8,590 nucleotides of DNA from Clostridiales bacterium. GTDB lineage: Bacteria; Bacillota; Clostridia; Lachnospirales; WQUN01. This document shows positions 1-7,491 of this stretch, piece after piece (positions within the stretch are counted from its first letter, which is position 1; each line of letters opens with the position of its first letter). The stretch is taken from positions 1-8,590 of the forward strand of contig JAISZF010000212.1 of assembly GCA_031269415.1 (NCBI GenBank). The letters run 5' to 3'. The notes under the pieces are model-generated. The model was given only the letters and a program-made list of their open reading frames with translations, was not told the origin of the DNA and ran no database searches. The position numbers were made by a program, and so were the translations under genes.

Positions 1-360
1 ATCCCCGCGGTCTTTCAGCTTCTCCCACTCCACGCGTTTCTCCCACGCGTTCAGTTCCTTCAGCAGCCTGTTGATTTCACTGTCGTCGAAATAGTCTATT
101 ACCCGCAGACAGCTTATCAGCCGGTCGCTGAAAGACAGCGAGGAATACCCTCTTAGCTTATCCGCGATCTCCGGAAGCAGAAGCTCATTTCTCACCCAGT
201 CGGTAAAATCAGGCGAGAACAGGCCATCCGCCGCCTCTCTCCAATTGTGATAGGCGTGAAATAAGGCCTCCTCTAATGAGAAAACCTTAGCGTTAGTCAT
301 CCCGAACAGATATGGGACATGATTTTCCGCCTGTGACACGCATAATTGAACTACCGCCAT
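1..360 (-). CDS. Uncharacterised helical protein, N-terminal 120 residues (3' end outside window)
   Basis: The frame is open from ATG 358-360 to the window edge without a stop. The ATG overlaps the TAA of the Hsp70-VWA gene by one base (TAATG). Only a distant GGAG (375-378, 14-base spacer) precedes it, so its translation probably depends on reinitiation after the fusion gene. The visible part is helical and acidic: FSLEEALFHAYHNW (27-40), LFSPDFTDWVRNEL (47-60), PEIADKL (63-69), then a stretch ending WEKLKDRGD. No signal peptide or membrane segment. From memory, clostridial proteins with a similar S-x-E-E-L-x-x-x-x-Y-E-N / W-I-x-x-E-L start lie beside Hsp70 and VWA genes and continue into TPR-like repeats after a K-x-R-x-D sequence. 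This is recollection and was not checked by alignment. A likely role is an adaptor or client-recruiting subunit of the same machine (inference). Confidence 0.82.
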   Translation of the reverse strand, partial: MAVVQLCVSQAENHVPYLFGMTNAKVFSLEEALFHAYHNWREAADGLFSPDFTDWVRNELLLPEIADKLRGYSSLSFSDRLISCLRVIDYFDDSEINRLLKELNAWEKRVEWEKLKDRGD

Positions 361-2438
361 TATAATCTTATCAGCTCCGCGATGCTCATTGCTATGTTAT
401 CGAGAATATCGAAAAATTTATCGTTTAAGTCATAGTATTTTCCGTACGGTTTGGTGACCGGGTCATAAGACTCTATGCTGTCCCTGTCCTTGCGGGCTAC
501 AACATACGTGGTTATCTCGTTGTCGGAAAGCGTTTTGCATATGTCATGCACGCGTTTCCCGCTGGCTGTCGGCACATGCGGCGGCGCATCCGTGATCAGG
601 ATAAAGATATATCGAGCGCCGGCCTCCCTGTGAGCGGCGTTGATCAGTTCCACGCCTGTTTCCAGCGCGTCCAGGGACGACTCCGGAATATCGCCGCCGT
701 ATGTGCGCGGGATATTCTTGACCTGTTTCTGGAAACGGGGCACATCGTCGGTGAAGTTATAGACGCTTGGCCGTTCCTTTTCGTTCAGATCTCCGAAGCC
801 GATCAGCCCCAGCTTGAACATGGCGCCTTTAGACGCCAGGATCTCGGAAAACTCAATAGCCCTGTCCTTAACCCCGTTGATGTACGTATCCATGCTGCCC
901 GTCGTGTCAATCAAAAAGACTACATTGACTAAGCCGCCGACCTTGCCGTCCTCCGGCCTTACCGGCGGGGCGGTATACTTGGTGCGGTCGAATTCGGCGC
1001 GCTCCGCGCGGCCGGTGGACATGTCCTTAACAAATACCTCGAACAGATTATTCTCGTCCAGCGCGTAAGTAATCTCTATTTGGGTAGTGCCGGACAGTCC
1101 GGAAAACAGCACGCTTCCGATATACTTCTGCTCGGCTTCCCGGCCCTGCTCCCATTCATACACGGGAACGTTCACATGGGAAGCGCCCGACATGCTGGCG
1201 AAACGGCTGTCCGTAAATTTACCGGGAATGGGGCTGCCCATGGGGATTATGGGAATGAGCTGCTTCTCCATCGTAGAGATATTCGTTATAGCCTCAGTGC
1301 CGAATATCTGTCGGGTAATCTGGCCGACGCTCACATTGCTGTTAGGCAGGTGTATCAAATAATTGTAAATAGCCGCGCCCATCGCGACACTCTTGGCGGG
1401 GTCGGTCGCCCGGTACGGCTCCTTTATAAAGCCCGCCACCATGCGCCGGATCATCGGTATCAGCGTGGAACCGCCGACCAGTATGACCTTGGATATCTCG
1501 TCCGCGCCCAGATTGGCGCGCTTTAGCGCTTCCTCCACTATCTCGCGGCTTCGGTCCACATACTTGCGGATCATCGCCTCGAATTCCTCGCGGCTGATCT
1601 CCAGGGAGAAATTCTTCGGCACCCCCTCGCTGATTATCAGCGGGTTTATACGGATAGACGCCTTGTTCGCGCCGGAAAGCTTCTTCTTGGTCTGCTCCGC
1701 CTCTTGCTTCAGCTTCTGCATTACGCGCCTGCGTTCGGTGTTATCCAACGTGTCCAGGTCTATATTGTTGATTTCTTTGAACCGTTCCTTCATCCAGCGT
1801 ATAAGCTCGGCGTCGAAGTCGTCGCCGCCCAGGTTCATGTCGCCCACGTCCGAGAGTTCCTGGAAGATCTCCTGGCCGATATCGTCTTTGGACACTTTTA
1901 ATACGCAGGCGTCCAACGTGCCGCCGCCGAAATCGTAAACCAGCAGTATTTGGGCGTAACTCTGGCGGTAGCCGTACTCGATGGCAGCGGAAAGCGGCTC
2001 GGACAGCAGGTAAACATCCCTAAAGCCCGCAAGCAGCCCAGCCTGCCGGGTGGCGTAAATCTGTCTGTCGTTAAAATACGCGGGGTGAGTAATAACCACC
2101 TCGTCATATGTCTCGCCCGTTTGCTCCTGCGCGGATTTCTTCAATTTCTTCAAAATCTCCGCGCTGACTTCCTCAGGCGTTTTCTCCGCGCCGCCGATAT
2201 CTATCTTTTGATCCGTGCCCATAACGCGCTTGACGGAAATGACAGTCGTTTCGGGGTAAATAATAGCCCCCGCCTTGGCTTCGCTGCCGACGATAACGCC
2301 GGATTCCGTATAACTGACCACCGACGGCAGGATTTCGTCCGTGCCGTCGATCTTCACGACATCCAGCGCCTCTGTCTTATCATTGTAGACCATTGCCACC
2401 GAATTGGTGGTTCCCAAGTCTATACCTAAGTAACCCAT
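360..2438 (-). CDS. Hsp70-VWA fusion protein
   Basis: 692 residues. Nucleotide-binding domain (about 3-362) is canonical: GIDLGTTNS (5-13), SVKRVMG with Lys70, LLSEPLSAA (144-152), YDFGGGTLD (168-176) with Thr174, NLGGDDFD (202-209), VILVGGSTLIP (318-328) and MGAA (353-356). A beta substrate-binding domain follows (about 367-485) with a clear QIEITYALDENNLFEVFVKD match to DnaK. Where DnaK has its helical lid there is a Pro-rich linker (486-500) and a VWA domain (about 504-692). The MIDAS metal site is visible: DTTGSM (511-516), Thr579 or nearby residues in RTYGGDIPESS, and Asp617 in LITDAPPH. Lost are the lid and the VLLLDV linker. VWA domains usually bind protein partners through Mg2+, so this links an ATP-driven clamp to an adhesion module. 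There is no signal peptide, so it is cytosolic. ATG 2438 has a strong GGAGG site, 13 bases after the previous stop. Its stop shares one base with the next start (TAATG). Confidence 0.97.
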   Translation of the reverse strand: MGYLGIDLGTTNSVAMVYNDKTEALDVVKIDGTDEILPSVVSYTESGVIVGSEAKAGAIIYPETTVISVKRVMGTDQKIDIGGAEKTPEEVSAEILKKLKKSAQEQTGETYDEVVITHPAYFNDRQIYATRQAGLLAGFRDVYLLSEPLSAAIEYGYRQSYAQILLVYDFGGGTLDACVLKVSKDDIGQEIFQELSDVGDMNLGGDDFDAELIRWMKERFKEINNIDLDTLDNTERRRVMQKLKQEAEQTKKKLSGANKASIRINPLIISEGVPKNFSLEISREEFEAMIRKYVDRSREIVEEALKRANLGADEISKVILVGGSTLIPMIRRMVAGFIKEPYRATDPAKSVAMGAAIYNYLIHLPNSNVSVGQITRQIFGTEAITNISTMEKQLIPIIPMGSPIPGKFTDSRFASMSGASHVNVPVYEWEQGREAEQKYIGSVLFSGLSGTTQIEITYALDENNLFEVFVKDMSTGRAERAEFDRTKYTAPPVRPEDGKVGGLVNVVFLIDTTGSMDTYINGVKDRAIEFSEILASKGAMFKLGLIGFGDLNEKERPSVYNFTDDVPRFQKQVKNIPRTYGGDIPESSLDALETGVELINAAHREAGARYIFILITDAPPHVPTASGKRVHDICKTLSDNEITTYVVARKDRDSIESYDPVTKPYGKYYDLNDKFFDILDNIAMSIAELIRL
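363..929 (-). other. VWA domain with MIDAS motif (coding segment)
   Basis: Residues 504-692 of the fusion. A hydrophobic strand NVVFLI leads into DTTGSM, the D-x-T-x-S metal motif. A central YGGDIPESSLDAL helix entry and the strand FILITDAPPH supply further expected metal-coordinating positions, and the alternating strand/helix pattern of a Rossmann-like VWA fold continues to the C-terminus. DTTGSM paired with GGD-x-PE belongs to a VWA subgroup I associate with intracellular rather than secreted proteins (recollection). Confidence 0.93.
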
Positions 2439-2444
2439 AATTTT

Positions 2445-2452
2445 CCTCCACC
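2445..2452 (-). promoter_or_regulatory. Strong ribosome-binding site of the Hsp70-VWA gene
   Basis: GGTGGAGG on the minus strand, 6 bases before ATG 2438; its first G is the last base of the upstream TAG stop. It is the best Shine-Dalgarno match of the operon, so this fusion may be translated more strongly, or more independently, than its neighbours. Confidence 0.75.
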
Positions 2453-4077
2453 TATGCGCCCATTATTCTGGTTACCTTATATCTGTCCGGCTCAAAATGC
2501 TCCTTATACCCCGACGGCGGAATCTCGCCCGGCATTCCCAAATCCTCCACCATACCGCTGACCATGCCGCCCTCTTCCGCGACACGCAGCGTTATGCGCA
2601 GTTTTGTTTTCCCGCTTTCCCGTTTGGGCAGATCGATCATCTCCACCTCGCCGATCAGCTTGCACTTATCAAACGGGTCCGCTTTGTCTATGCGCTCCAA
2701 TATCCGCAGGTCGAAACGCGTCATGTCTTCCGGCCTGTCCGCCTGTAATGTGAATATGTGACTCTTTTTCGCCAGGCTGTACGGCGTGCCGCGCCTGATC
2801 ATCGGGAAAAAGCCCTTCTTCCCGTTGGACTCAATCTCCAGCCCCACGTCGTGCGGCGCGGTTACCTCAAATTCCACGGAAACGGTTTCCGCGTCTATAT
2901 CAGGCCGCGCCAGCAGCCCCATCTTCATGGCCGCGTAATAGGTCGCGCCTATCGAGATATCCAGAGCCGGGCGCTCGGACGTATAGATCTTGCTCTCGTC
3001 GTTGAAGATGGAAAGCAGGATATTCCTGACCCAAGGCATCTGCGAGGAACCGCCCTCCAGCAGTATGCGATCCACCGAGTCTGGGGAAACCGCTCCCGTA
3101 TAGGCTTCCCGCAGCGTCTTTCGCACCAGTTTCTGTGTTTTTTCAATAAAGGGACGGATAAGCTCCTCGAACGCGTCGCGTGTCAACTGTTCCATAAACG
3201 GCGGGATGCAGAAGGTAAACGGTATCCGGTATGTCTTCAGGCCGGATAGGCGCTCCTTCGTCTCCCGCGCCCTCATAAGCACCTCAACCTGATTTTCCGG
3301 CGACAACTCATCTTTGGACACGCCGCTTCTATCCTTAATCAGCTTGAAGCACATCTCCGCGAGCATTTCGTCTACGTTGTCGCCGCCGTGGTAAGCCTCG
3401 CCGCCCTCGCTGATCACGAGCAGCTTTATGTGATCGGCGTCTTTTTCCGCCACGTGGAAGAGCGTGATATCCAGCGTGCCGCCGCCGAAGTCGAACACCA
3501 GTATCTTTTCGTCCTTGTTGAGCTGATGGCTGAAATTATAGGCCAGCGCGGCGGCTTTAGGCTCCTCAATCAGACAGATTAGTTTTTCTTTCAAGCCGGC
3601 CAGTTCGCAGGCGCGCATAGTCGCCTTCTTAGCCGCGTCGTCAAAATCGTAAGGGACGGATACCACCACGCCGCCCATTTCAGCCTTTGGGTTCAGGCTC
3701 TGCAGGTGCAGCGTCAGTTCGTTTAAGATCTTCGCCGCGATCTCCTCGGGCTTATATGGGCGGCTGTTTATAATAACCGTTTCGTTAAGCCCCATCTTCC
3801 GCTTGACGGATCGGATAGTGTCCTCCGGATATATATTCATCGTGCGGTAGGCTTCCTCGCCGATTATCCACTCGCCGCTCTCCTCGCGGTACTGAACCAC
3901 CGACGGCAGAGGTATCTTTCCGAATCCGTTGCTTATGTCTATGGGCTCCGGCCTGTTATTGTGATCGTCCCAAAAGCTTATGATAGAATTGGTGGTACCC
4001 AGATCTATGCCCGCGACATATACGTCCTCCGGCAGTCCGCTGGCCTCTATCTCAGCTTTATAATCTTCCCATAGCAT
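2452..4077 (-). CDS. Hsp70-family ATPase, intact active-site motifs, lidless
   Basis: 541 residues from the ATG at 4077. Motifs in order: IDLGTTNS (24-31), SVKRKMG with the catalytic-type Lys92, LIEEPKAAA (around 170-177), DFGGGTLD (196-203) with Thr201, HGGDNVD, and adenosine motif LLEGGSSQMP (Glu replaces the usual Val). GATYY stands where most Hsp70s have GAA. The ATPase should therefore be functional. A beta substrate-binding domain (about 395-515) contains FFPMIRRGTPYSL, and the protein ends after GEIPPSGYKEHFEPDRYKV with no helical lid. A GTG at 4086 is possible but less likely: GAGGTG (4084-4089) sits 6 bases before the ATG, and the ATG start gives exactly 24 residues before the first DLG, the same as in the preceding paralogue. 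The gap after the preceding stop is 5 bases. With the pseudo-Hsp70 it forms a tandem active/inactive pair, most easily explained by duplication. Probably a cytosolic specialised chaperone; clients unknown. Confidence 0.95.
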   Translation of the reverse strand: MLWEDYKAEIEASGLPEDVYVAGIDLGTTNSIISFWDDHNNRPEPIDISNGFGKIPLPSVVQYREESGEWIIGEEAYRTMNIYPEDTIRSVKRKMGLNETVIINSRPYKPEEIAAKILNELTLHLQSLNPKAEMGGVVVSVPYDFDDAAKKATMRACELAGLKEKLICLIEEPKAAALAYNFSHQLNKDEKILVFDFGGGTLDITLFHVAEKDADHIKLLVISEGGEAYHGGDNVDEMLAEMCFKLIKDRSGVSKDELSPENQVEVLMRARETKERLSGLKTYRIPFTFCIPPFMEQLTRDAFEELIRPFIEKTQKLVRKTLREAYTGAVSPDSVDRILLEGGSSQMPWVRNILLSIFNDESKIYTSERPALDISIGATYYAAMKMGLLARPDIDAETVSVEFEVTAPHDVGLEIESNGKKGFFPMIRRGTPYSLAKKSHIFTLQADRPEDMTRFDLRILERIDKADPFDKCKLIGEVEMIDLPKRESGKTKLRITLRVAEEGGMVSGMVEDLGMPGEIPPSGYKEHFEPDRYKVTRIMGA

Positions 4078-4082
4078 TGTTC

Positions 4083-5618
4083 TCACCTCAATGGGTTAAC
4101 TTTAATCGTCCTGGCGTAGCCCGCGGACGGATATATCTCCCCGAACCCGCGGTCTGTTACCGTAACGGACAGACTGTCCGTGTTTTCAAACCGCATGGAC
4201 AGCGCCAATCTTGTGGCGCCTTTCGGCCGGGCCGGCAGGCCGTCCAACGGGATTATCCCGACGGTGCGCAATTCGCCGTCGTCCGCGCGCGACAGCAGCT
4301 TTATGCTGTCCGCGCTGTCGGTGGCCTGGTTGAGTATGATGTTCAGCGGGCCTGTTTCCTGCCACCAGAACGCCCCCCGGTGTATGATGGGATGAAACCT
4401 GTCCCTGCGGTTAACGCGCGTCATTATACCTAAATCCACCCGGATTTGATGATTGTCATGTATGATAACGGAGGGCGCGCGCGCGGCCCCAAGCAGTTTG
4501 GCCGCGGTGAACGCGGCGCTTTCCGCGATAACGCCCTTGGGGTTCTTATAGAAACGCGCGCGGCTTTCGCCGAATACGCTCACAACGGAGTCCTTGACCC
4601 ATTGCATCTCGAAACCGCCGCCAACGCACATGACCGAATCGATATCCCCCGGCTCGGCGCCGCCGCGCGTCAGAAGATTGCGCAGGAACTTCGAAAACCC
4701 TTCTCTATACGGCGCGACGAGATCATTCACGCATTTCTGCGTGACGGTGGCCTGCGCGGGCGGGTAGGCAAAATTGAAATACAGCTTAACCGGTTTGCTC
4801 CAATTATTTTTTTGTAACAGCAAGTCTTTGTGCTGATATAAAAAGCCGGTCAACTGGCTCTTTTCCTGTTTTGAGATACGCGGGGGCAGATAATCCAAAA
4901 AGAGATTCATCAGATCCTTGTCTATGTTTCCGGCGCCGAGTTCGGCGCTGTACATATAGTTCTCCGTTTTTATATCAATCCGGTCGCCGGCGCGTTTTAC
5001 GGCGTAGATTCCGGCGCGCAGTTCCCTGCTTCCGTAATCCAGAAGCAGAGCGTGTTTCGCTTCCGGATTCTCACGCGTAAGGTAATTCGTAAACAGGCAT
5101 TCCCGATCCGATACCAGGTTTATCAGCTCTTTATCATATCCCGCCGCGTTAAACGCGCGTTTGATCTCATCGGCGGCTTCCGCCGTGTTATAGCTGGGCA
5201 CGGCGGCGACTATTCCGGCAATCTCGGCTTTGGGGTTAATGTTTCTCACGTTTCCGATCAGCTCTTTTATAAAAAGCCCCAGAAGGCCGCTGACGGCAAT
5301 AGGACGTTTATTAATATCCACATACGCGTTAACGCCCAGCTTATCCATCAGCGAACGGGCGCTGTTCTCGTGGCCGTCATTGTTGAGAATCGCGTATTCC
5401 CCAAAGATCCACTCCCTGCTTTCAGGGATATGCTGCAGCACGGTAGGCATGGAAGCCCGTCCGTAACCGCCGCTCATGTCCAGCAGTTCCGGCGCTCTGC
5501 GCGCTATGTTGTAAAACGCCAGCGCGGACGAGTCGTTGCCCAAATCCAGCCCCAGGATATAGTGCGACTCATCCGGACGCCCGCCCTTTATTATATCTTT
5601 AAATCGTTTCCAGTTCAT
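4083..5618 (-). CDS. Degenerate Hsp70-like protein (probable pseudo-ATPase)
   Basis: 511 residues with recognisable Hsp70 order: nucleotide-binding fold (about 20-380), then a beta substrate-binding-like region (about 385-505), no lid. The ATP site is eroded. Phosphate-1 reads DLGNDSS (25-31) instead of DLGTTNS. The position of the catalytic lysine (DnaK K70) is Met91. The conserved E-P of the central motif is D171-R172. Phosphate-2 reads DYGSRELR (194-201) instead of DFGGGTLD, so the glycines and the catalytic Thr are lost. The adenosine motif CVGGGFEMQW (331-340) is better kept. No frameshift or internal stop interrupts it, so it is a maintained protein rather than a decaying gene. It is the closest relative of the next gene: the 24-residue N-terminal extension, the NPKAE segment and the GEIYPSAGY C-terminus all match. 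ATG at 5618 follows AAGGGG (5622-5627) with a short 3-base spacer; the gap after the GrpE-like gene is 7 bases. Likely a scaffold or regulatory subunit for the active paralogues (inference). Confidence 0.92.
   Translation of the reverse strand: MNWKRFKDIIKGGRPDESHYILGLDLGNDSSALAFYNIARRAPELLDMSGGYGRASMPTVLQHIPESREWIFGEYAILNNDGHENSARSLMDKLGVNAYVDINKRPIAVSGLLGLFIKELIGNVRNINPKAEIAGIVAAVPSYNTAEAADEIKRAFNAAGYDKELINLVSDRECLFTNYLTRENPEAKHALLLDYGSRELRAGIYAVKRAGDRIDIKTENYMYSAELGAGNIDKDLMNLFLDYLPPRISKQEKSQLTGFLYQHKDLLLQKNNWSKPVKLYFNFAYPPAQATVTQKCVNDLVAPYREGFSKFLRNLLTRGGAEPGDIDSVMCVGGGFEMQWVKDSVVSVFGESRARFYKNPKGVIAESAAFTAAKLLGAARAPSVIIHDNHQIRVDLGIMTRVNRRDRFHPIIHRGAFWWQETGPLNIILNQATDSADSIKLLSRADDGELRTVGIIPLDGLPARPKGATRLALSMRFENTDSLSVTVTDRGFGEIYPSAGYARTIKVNPLR
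4084..4089 (-). promoter_or_regulatory. Ribosome-binding site fixing the ATG start at 4077
   Basis: GAGGTG on the minus strand, 6 bases before ATG 4077, overlapping the stop region of the upstream pseudo-Hsp70 gene. Its position makes the in-frame GTG at 4086 part of the ribosome-binding site and so an unlikely start. Confidence 0.75.
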
Positions 5619-5625
5619 ACGCCCC

Positions 5626-7491
5626 TTATTTCGCGGCGATTATATTCGCCCGTATCAATATTTGATCGTTAAACCTGTAACCGCTCGTTATACACTTGAT
5701 GATCTCGCCCTTGGCAAACCCCTCCGCGGGCTCGGCCATCAGTACCTCGTGTTCCCTTCCGTTAAAACTGTCCCTAGGCTTGGGCCTGATCATTGTTACG
5801 CCGATTTTTTTCAGCGCGGTTTCGATTATGCCGGCGTTCTCGTCTATCAGGTCTATATAATAATTAACACAGTCATTATCCGATCCGCGCAGACGCGTTA
5901 CGCTGTATTGTAAAATCTCCTCAAACGTACTGATCTCATATAAAACGCTGTCCTTAAGAAACCGTTTGATCTCTTTCTCGGCTTTCTCCTCTTCCCTTTG
6001 GCATAAATCCGATATACGCCGCCGGTACGCTCCGACCGGCTCGGTTTCCGCGGCCGCGGTATAGAAGGCGTCCATTCCAGGCTTATTGAAACATTTGTCC
6101 CTTAACACGGGAAACAATTCATCCAGGAGACGGCCGCGTTCTTTGTCGTTCATGGGAATCTCCCTGCCAAGCAGGCTGTTAACGGCGGCTTGGCGGCGTT
6201 CGTCAAAAGCCTCCGTGTTTTCCGCTAAAATCTCCGCTTTTATAATAAGGGTTTCGTTAATCCCGCTGATTATGGAGTTTTCATTCAGAACAGACAGATA
6301 TTCGGAGTGTTCGCGGTAAAACGATACCTGCCGCGCGAAAACGCTGGCCACGGCTTCCGCCGTCCGCCTGACGCCGTCGGTCTTCTCCGATATTCCGCGT
6401 CCGGCTTCCTCCAACATTGAGGATATGCCGACCCGCGAAATGATCCCGCCGATAAAGAGATCGGCGCTCTTTTCAAAACAGGCTGTAACTAATTTCGCGT
6501 CAGCTTCATACTTCTCGGCGGTTTCCGTATAATCCTTGGCGGCTATCAACCGGCTGTTCGCCAGCATCTCTCCGCACGCGCCGCGCAGCGATTCCATGCT
6601 CTCCGGTTCGGGCGGAACGTAATTGCCGGTTTCCTCGAAAACAGCGATAAGATTCCGGCAGTCCATGTAATAAAACGACCGCGCCTCGTTCACGACAGAC
6701 AGGAACGCTTTAGATATATCCGCCTCTATGGGATCGCCAGCTCCGCGTGATAACTCATGCTCGACAGCCGCCGCGTGGACGGCGACGAAAGAGAGAACTT
6801 CCGACTCGCCGATAAGCAATGTGTAATAATATGAAAGCACTTTCCGATTTTGCAAGTTATTCAAGCCTAAGAGGCAAGCCTGGACAGCTTTGCTGTACGC
6901 GGCGTAATTCCGCTCCACAAAACTCTCCAGTATATCGTCCTGTATACCCTCGATATATGTGTTAAAATAATCCGGCGTAAAACGAGCCGCCAGTTCCGAC
7001 GCGCGTAAATCAGCGTTTTGATAGGCTTTTTCGGATTCGTTGAAACTGAACATGAAGTAAGCCACGCCGGTGCTCAGGAGTTTAATCCGCTCGATCGCGA
7101 CAGGGTTTTCCTCGTTTCCGCTCAGTTGCGACTCAAACATGTTCAGACGCGAGTTCAGCACCTCACATATGCCCAGAATCAGGTTTTTAACGGAATAGGT
7201 GTTCAGCGCCGCGCCGCACCGCTCATACAGGCTGATGGCGCGGCTGTAGAATCCCATTAAACGCTTGCAGCTCGTAAACATCTCATCGTCATAACCGCTC
7301 AGGCGGGCGTGTTTGCCCGCCAAGCCGATTACGCGATCCATGACCCGGAACTTAACCGAACGAAGCAGGCTGCCGGCGGTACGCTGCGTCAGCCTCTCCA
7401 GATCCTGGCGGCAAACGCGCCAAGCCTCCGTCAGTTTCCTTTCGCGGTCCGCCAGCGTGGCCGCGTCAAAATTATTATTTGTAGAGTTCAT
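5626..7491 (-). CDS. Large helical protein with C-terminal GrpE-like exchange domain
   Basis: 621 residues, far longer than ordinary GrpE (about 200). The last ~60 residues match the GrpE beta-wing: K-K-I-G-V-T (561-566), then F-N-G-R-E-H-E-V (576-583), G-E-I-I-K (595-599), G-Y-R-F-N-D (604-609), and I-L-I-R-A-N-I-I ending at the C-terminus. This is the order and spacing of E. coli GrpE (FGVEVI, DPNVHQA, GYTLNG, IRAAMV). A charged helical stretch (about 500-560) precedes it, as the GrpE stalk does. Residues 1-500 are strongly helical, rich in Leu, Ala, Glu and Lys, with no signal peptide or membrane segment, and I do not recognise them. The presumed job is to bind Hsp70s of the same operon and promote ADP release; this is inferred from the fold and the position between two Hsp70 genes. 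The ATG at 7491 lies inside the preceding gene, with only a weak GGAG at 7502-7505 (10-base spacer), so translational coupling is likely. The exchange-domain call is confident; the N-terminal function is unknown. Confidence 0.87.
   Translation of the reverse strand: MNSTNNNFDAATLADRERKLTEAWRVCRQDLERLTQRTAGSLLRSVKFRVMDRVIGLAGKHARLSGYDDEMFTSCKRLMGFYSRAISLYERCGAALNTYSVKNLILGICEVLNSRLNMFESQLSGNEENPVAIERIKLLSTGVAYFMFSFNESEKAYQNADLRASELAARFTPDYFNTYIEGIQDDILESFVERNYAAYSKAVQACLLGLNNLQNRKVLSYYYTLLIGESEVLSFVAVHAAAVEHELSRGAGDPIEADISKAFLSVVNEARSFYYMDCRNLIAVFEETGNYVPPEPESMESLRGACGEMLANSRLIAAKDYTETAEKYEADAKLVTACFEKSADLFIGGIISRVGISSMLEEAGRGISEKTDGVRRTAEAVASVFARQVSFYREHSEYLSVLNENSIISGINETLIIKAEILAENTEAFDERRQAAVNSLLGREIPMNDKERGRLLDELFPVLRDKCFNKPGMDAFYTAAAETEPVGAYRRRISDLCQREEEKAEKEIKRFLKDSVLYEISTFEEILQYSVTRLRGSDNDCVNYYIDLIDENAGIIETALKKIGVTMIRPKPRDSFNGREHEVLMAEPAEGFAKGEIIKCITSGYRFNDQILIRANIIAAK
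5629..5811 (-). other. GrpE-like beta-wing domain coding segment
   Basis: This segment encodes residues 561-621 of the helical protein. In GrpE the beta-wing contacts Hsp70 lobe IIB and opens the nucleotide cleft. The GV..I, F....HE, G.I and GY..ND...R.A.I pattern is kept end to end, and the protein stops where GrpE normally stops. Confidence 0.82.

Noticed and set aside
1080..1938. Plus-strand open frames (148 and 181 codons) antisense to the Hsp70-VWA gene
   Set aside because: They mirror a gene with unmistakable Hsp70 motifs; their translations are low-complexity and Ser/Arg-rich, as expected for shadow frames.
2439..2451. Possible promoter or terminator in the largest intergenic gap
   Set aside because: Only 13 bases, fully accounted for by a ribosome-binding site and spacer; no hairpin or promoter boxes.
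4078..4086. GTG at 4086 as start of the active lidless Hsp70
   Set aside because: It lies within the ribosome-binding site of ATG 4077, and the ATG start matches the 24-residue lead of the paralogue.
5052..5672. 206-codon plus-strand open frame
   Set aside because: It lies antisense to the pseudo-Hsp70 gene and the end of the GrpE-like gene, has no recognisable motif and no supported ribosome-binding site, and is explained by the high GC of the coding strand.
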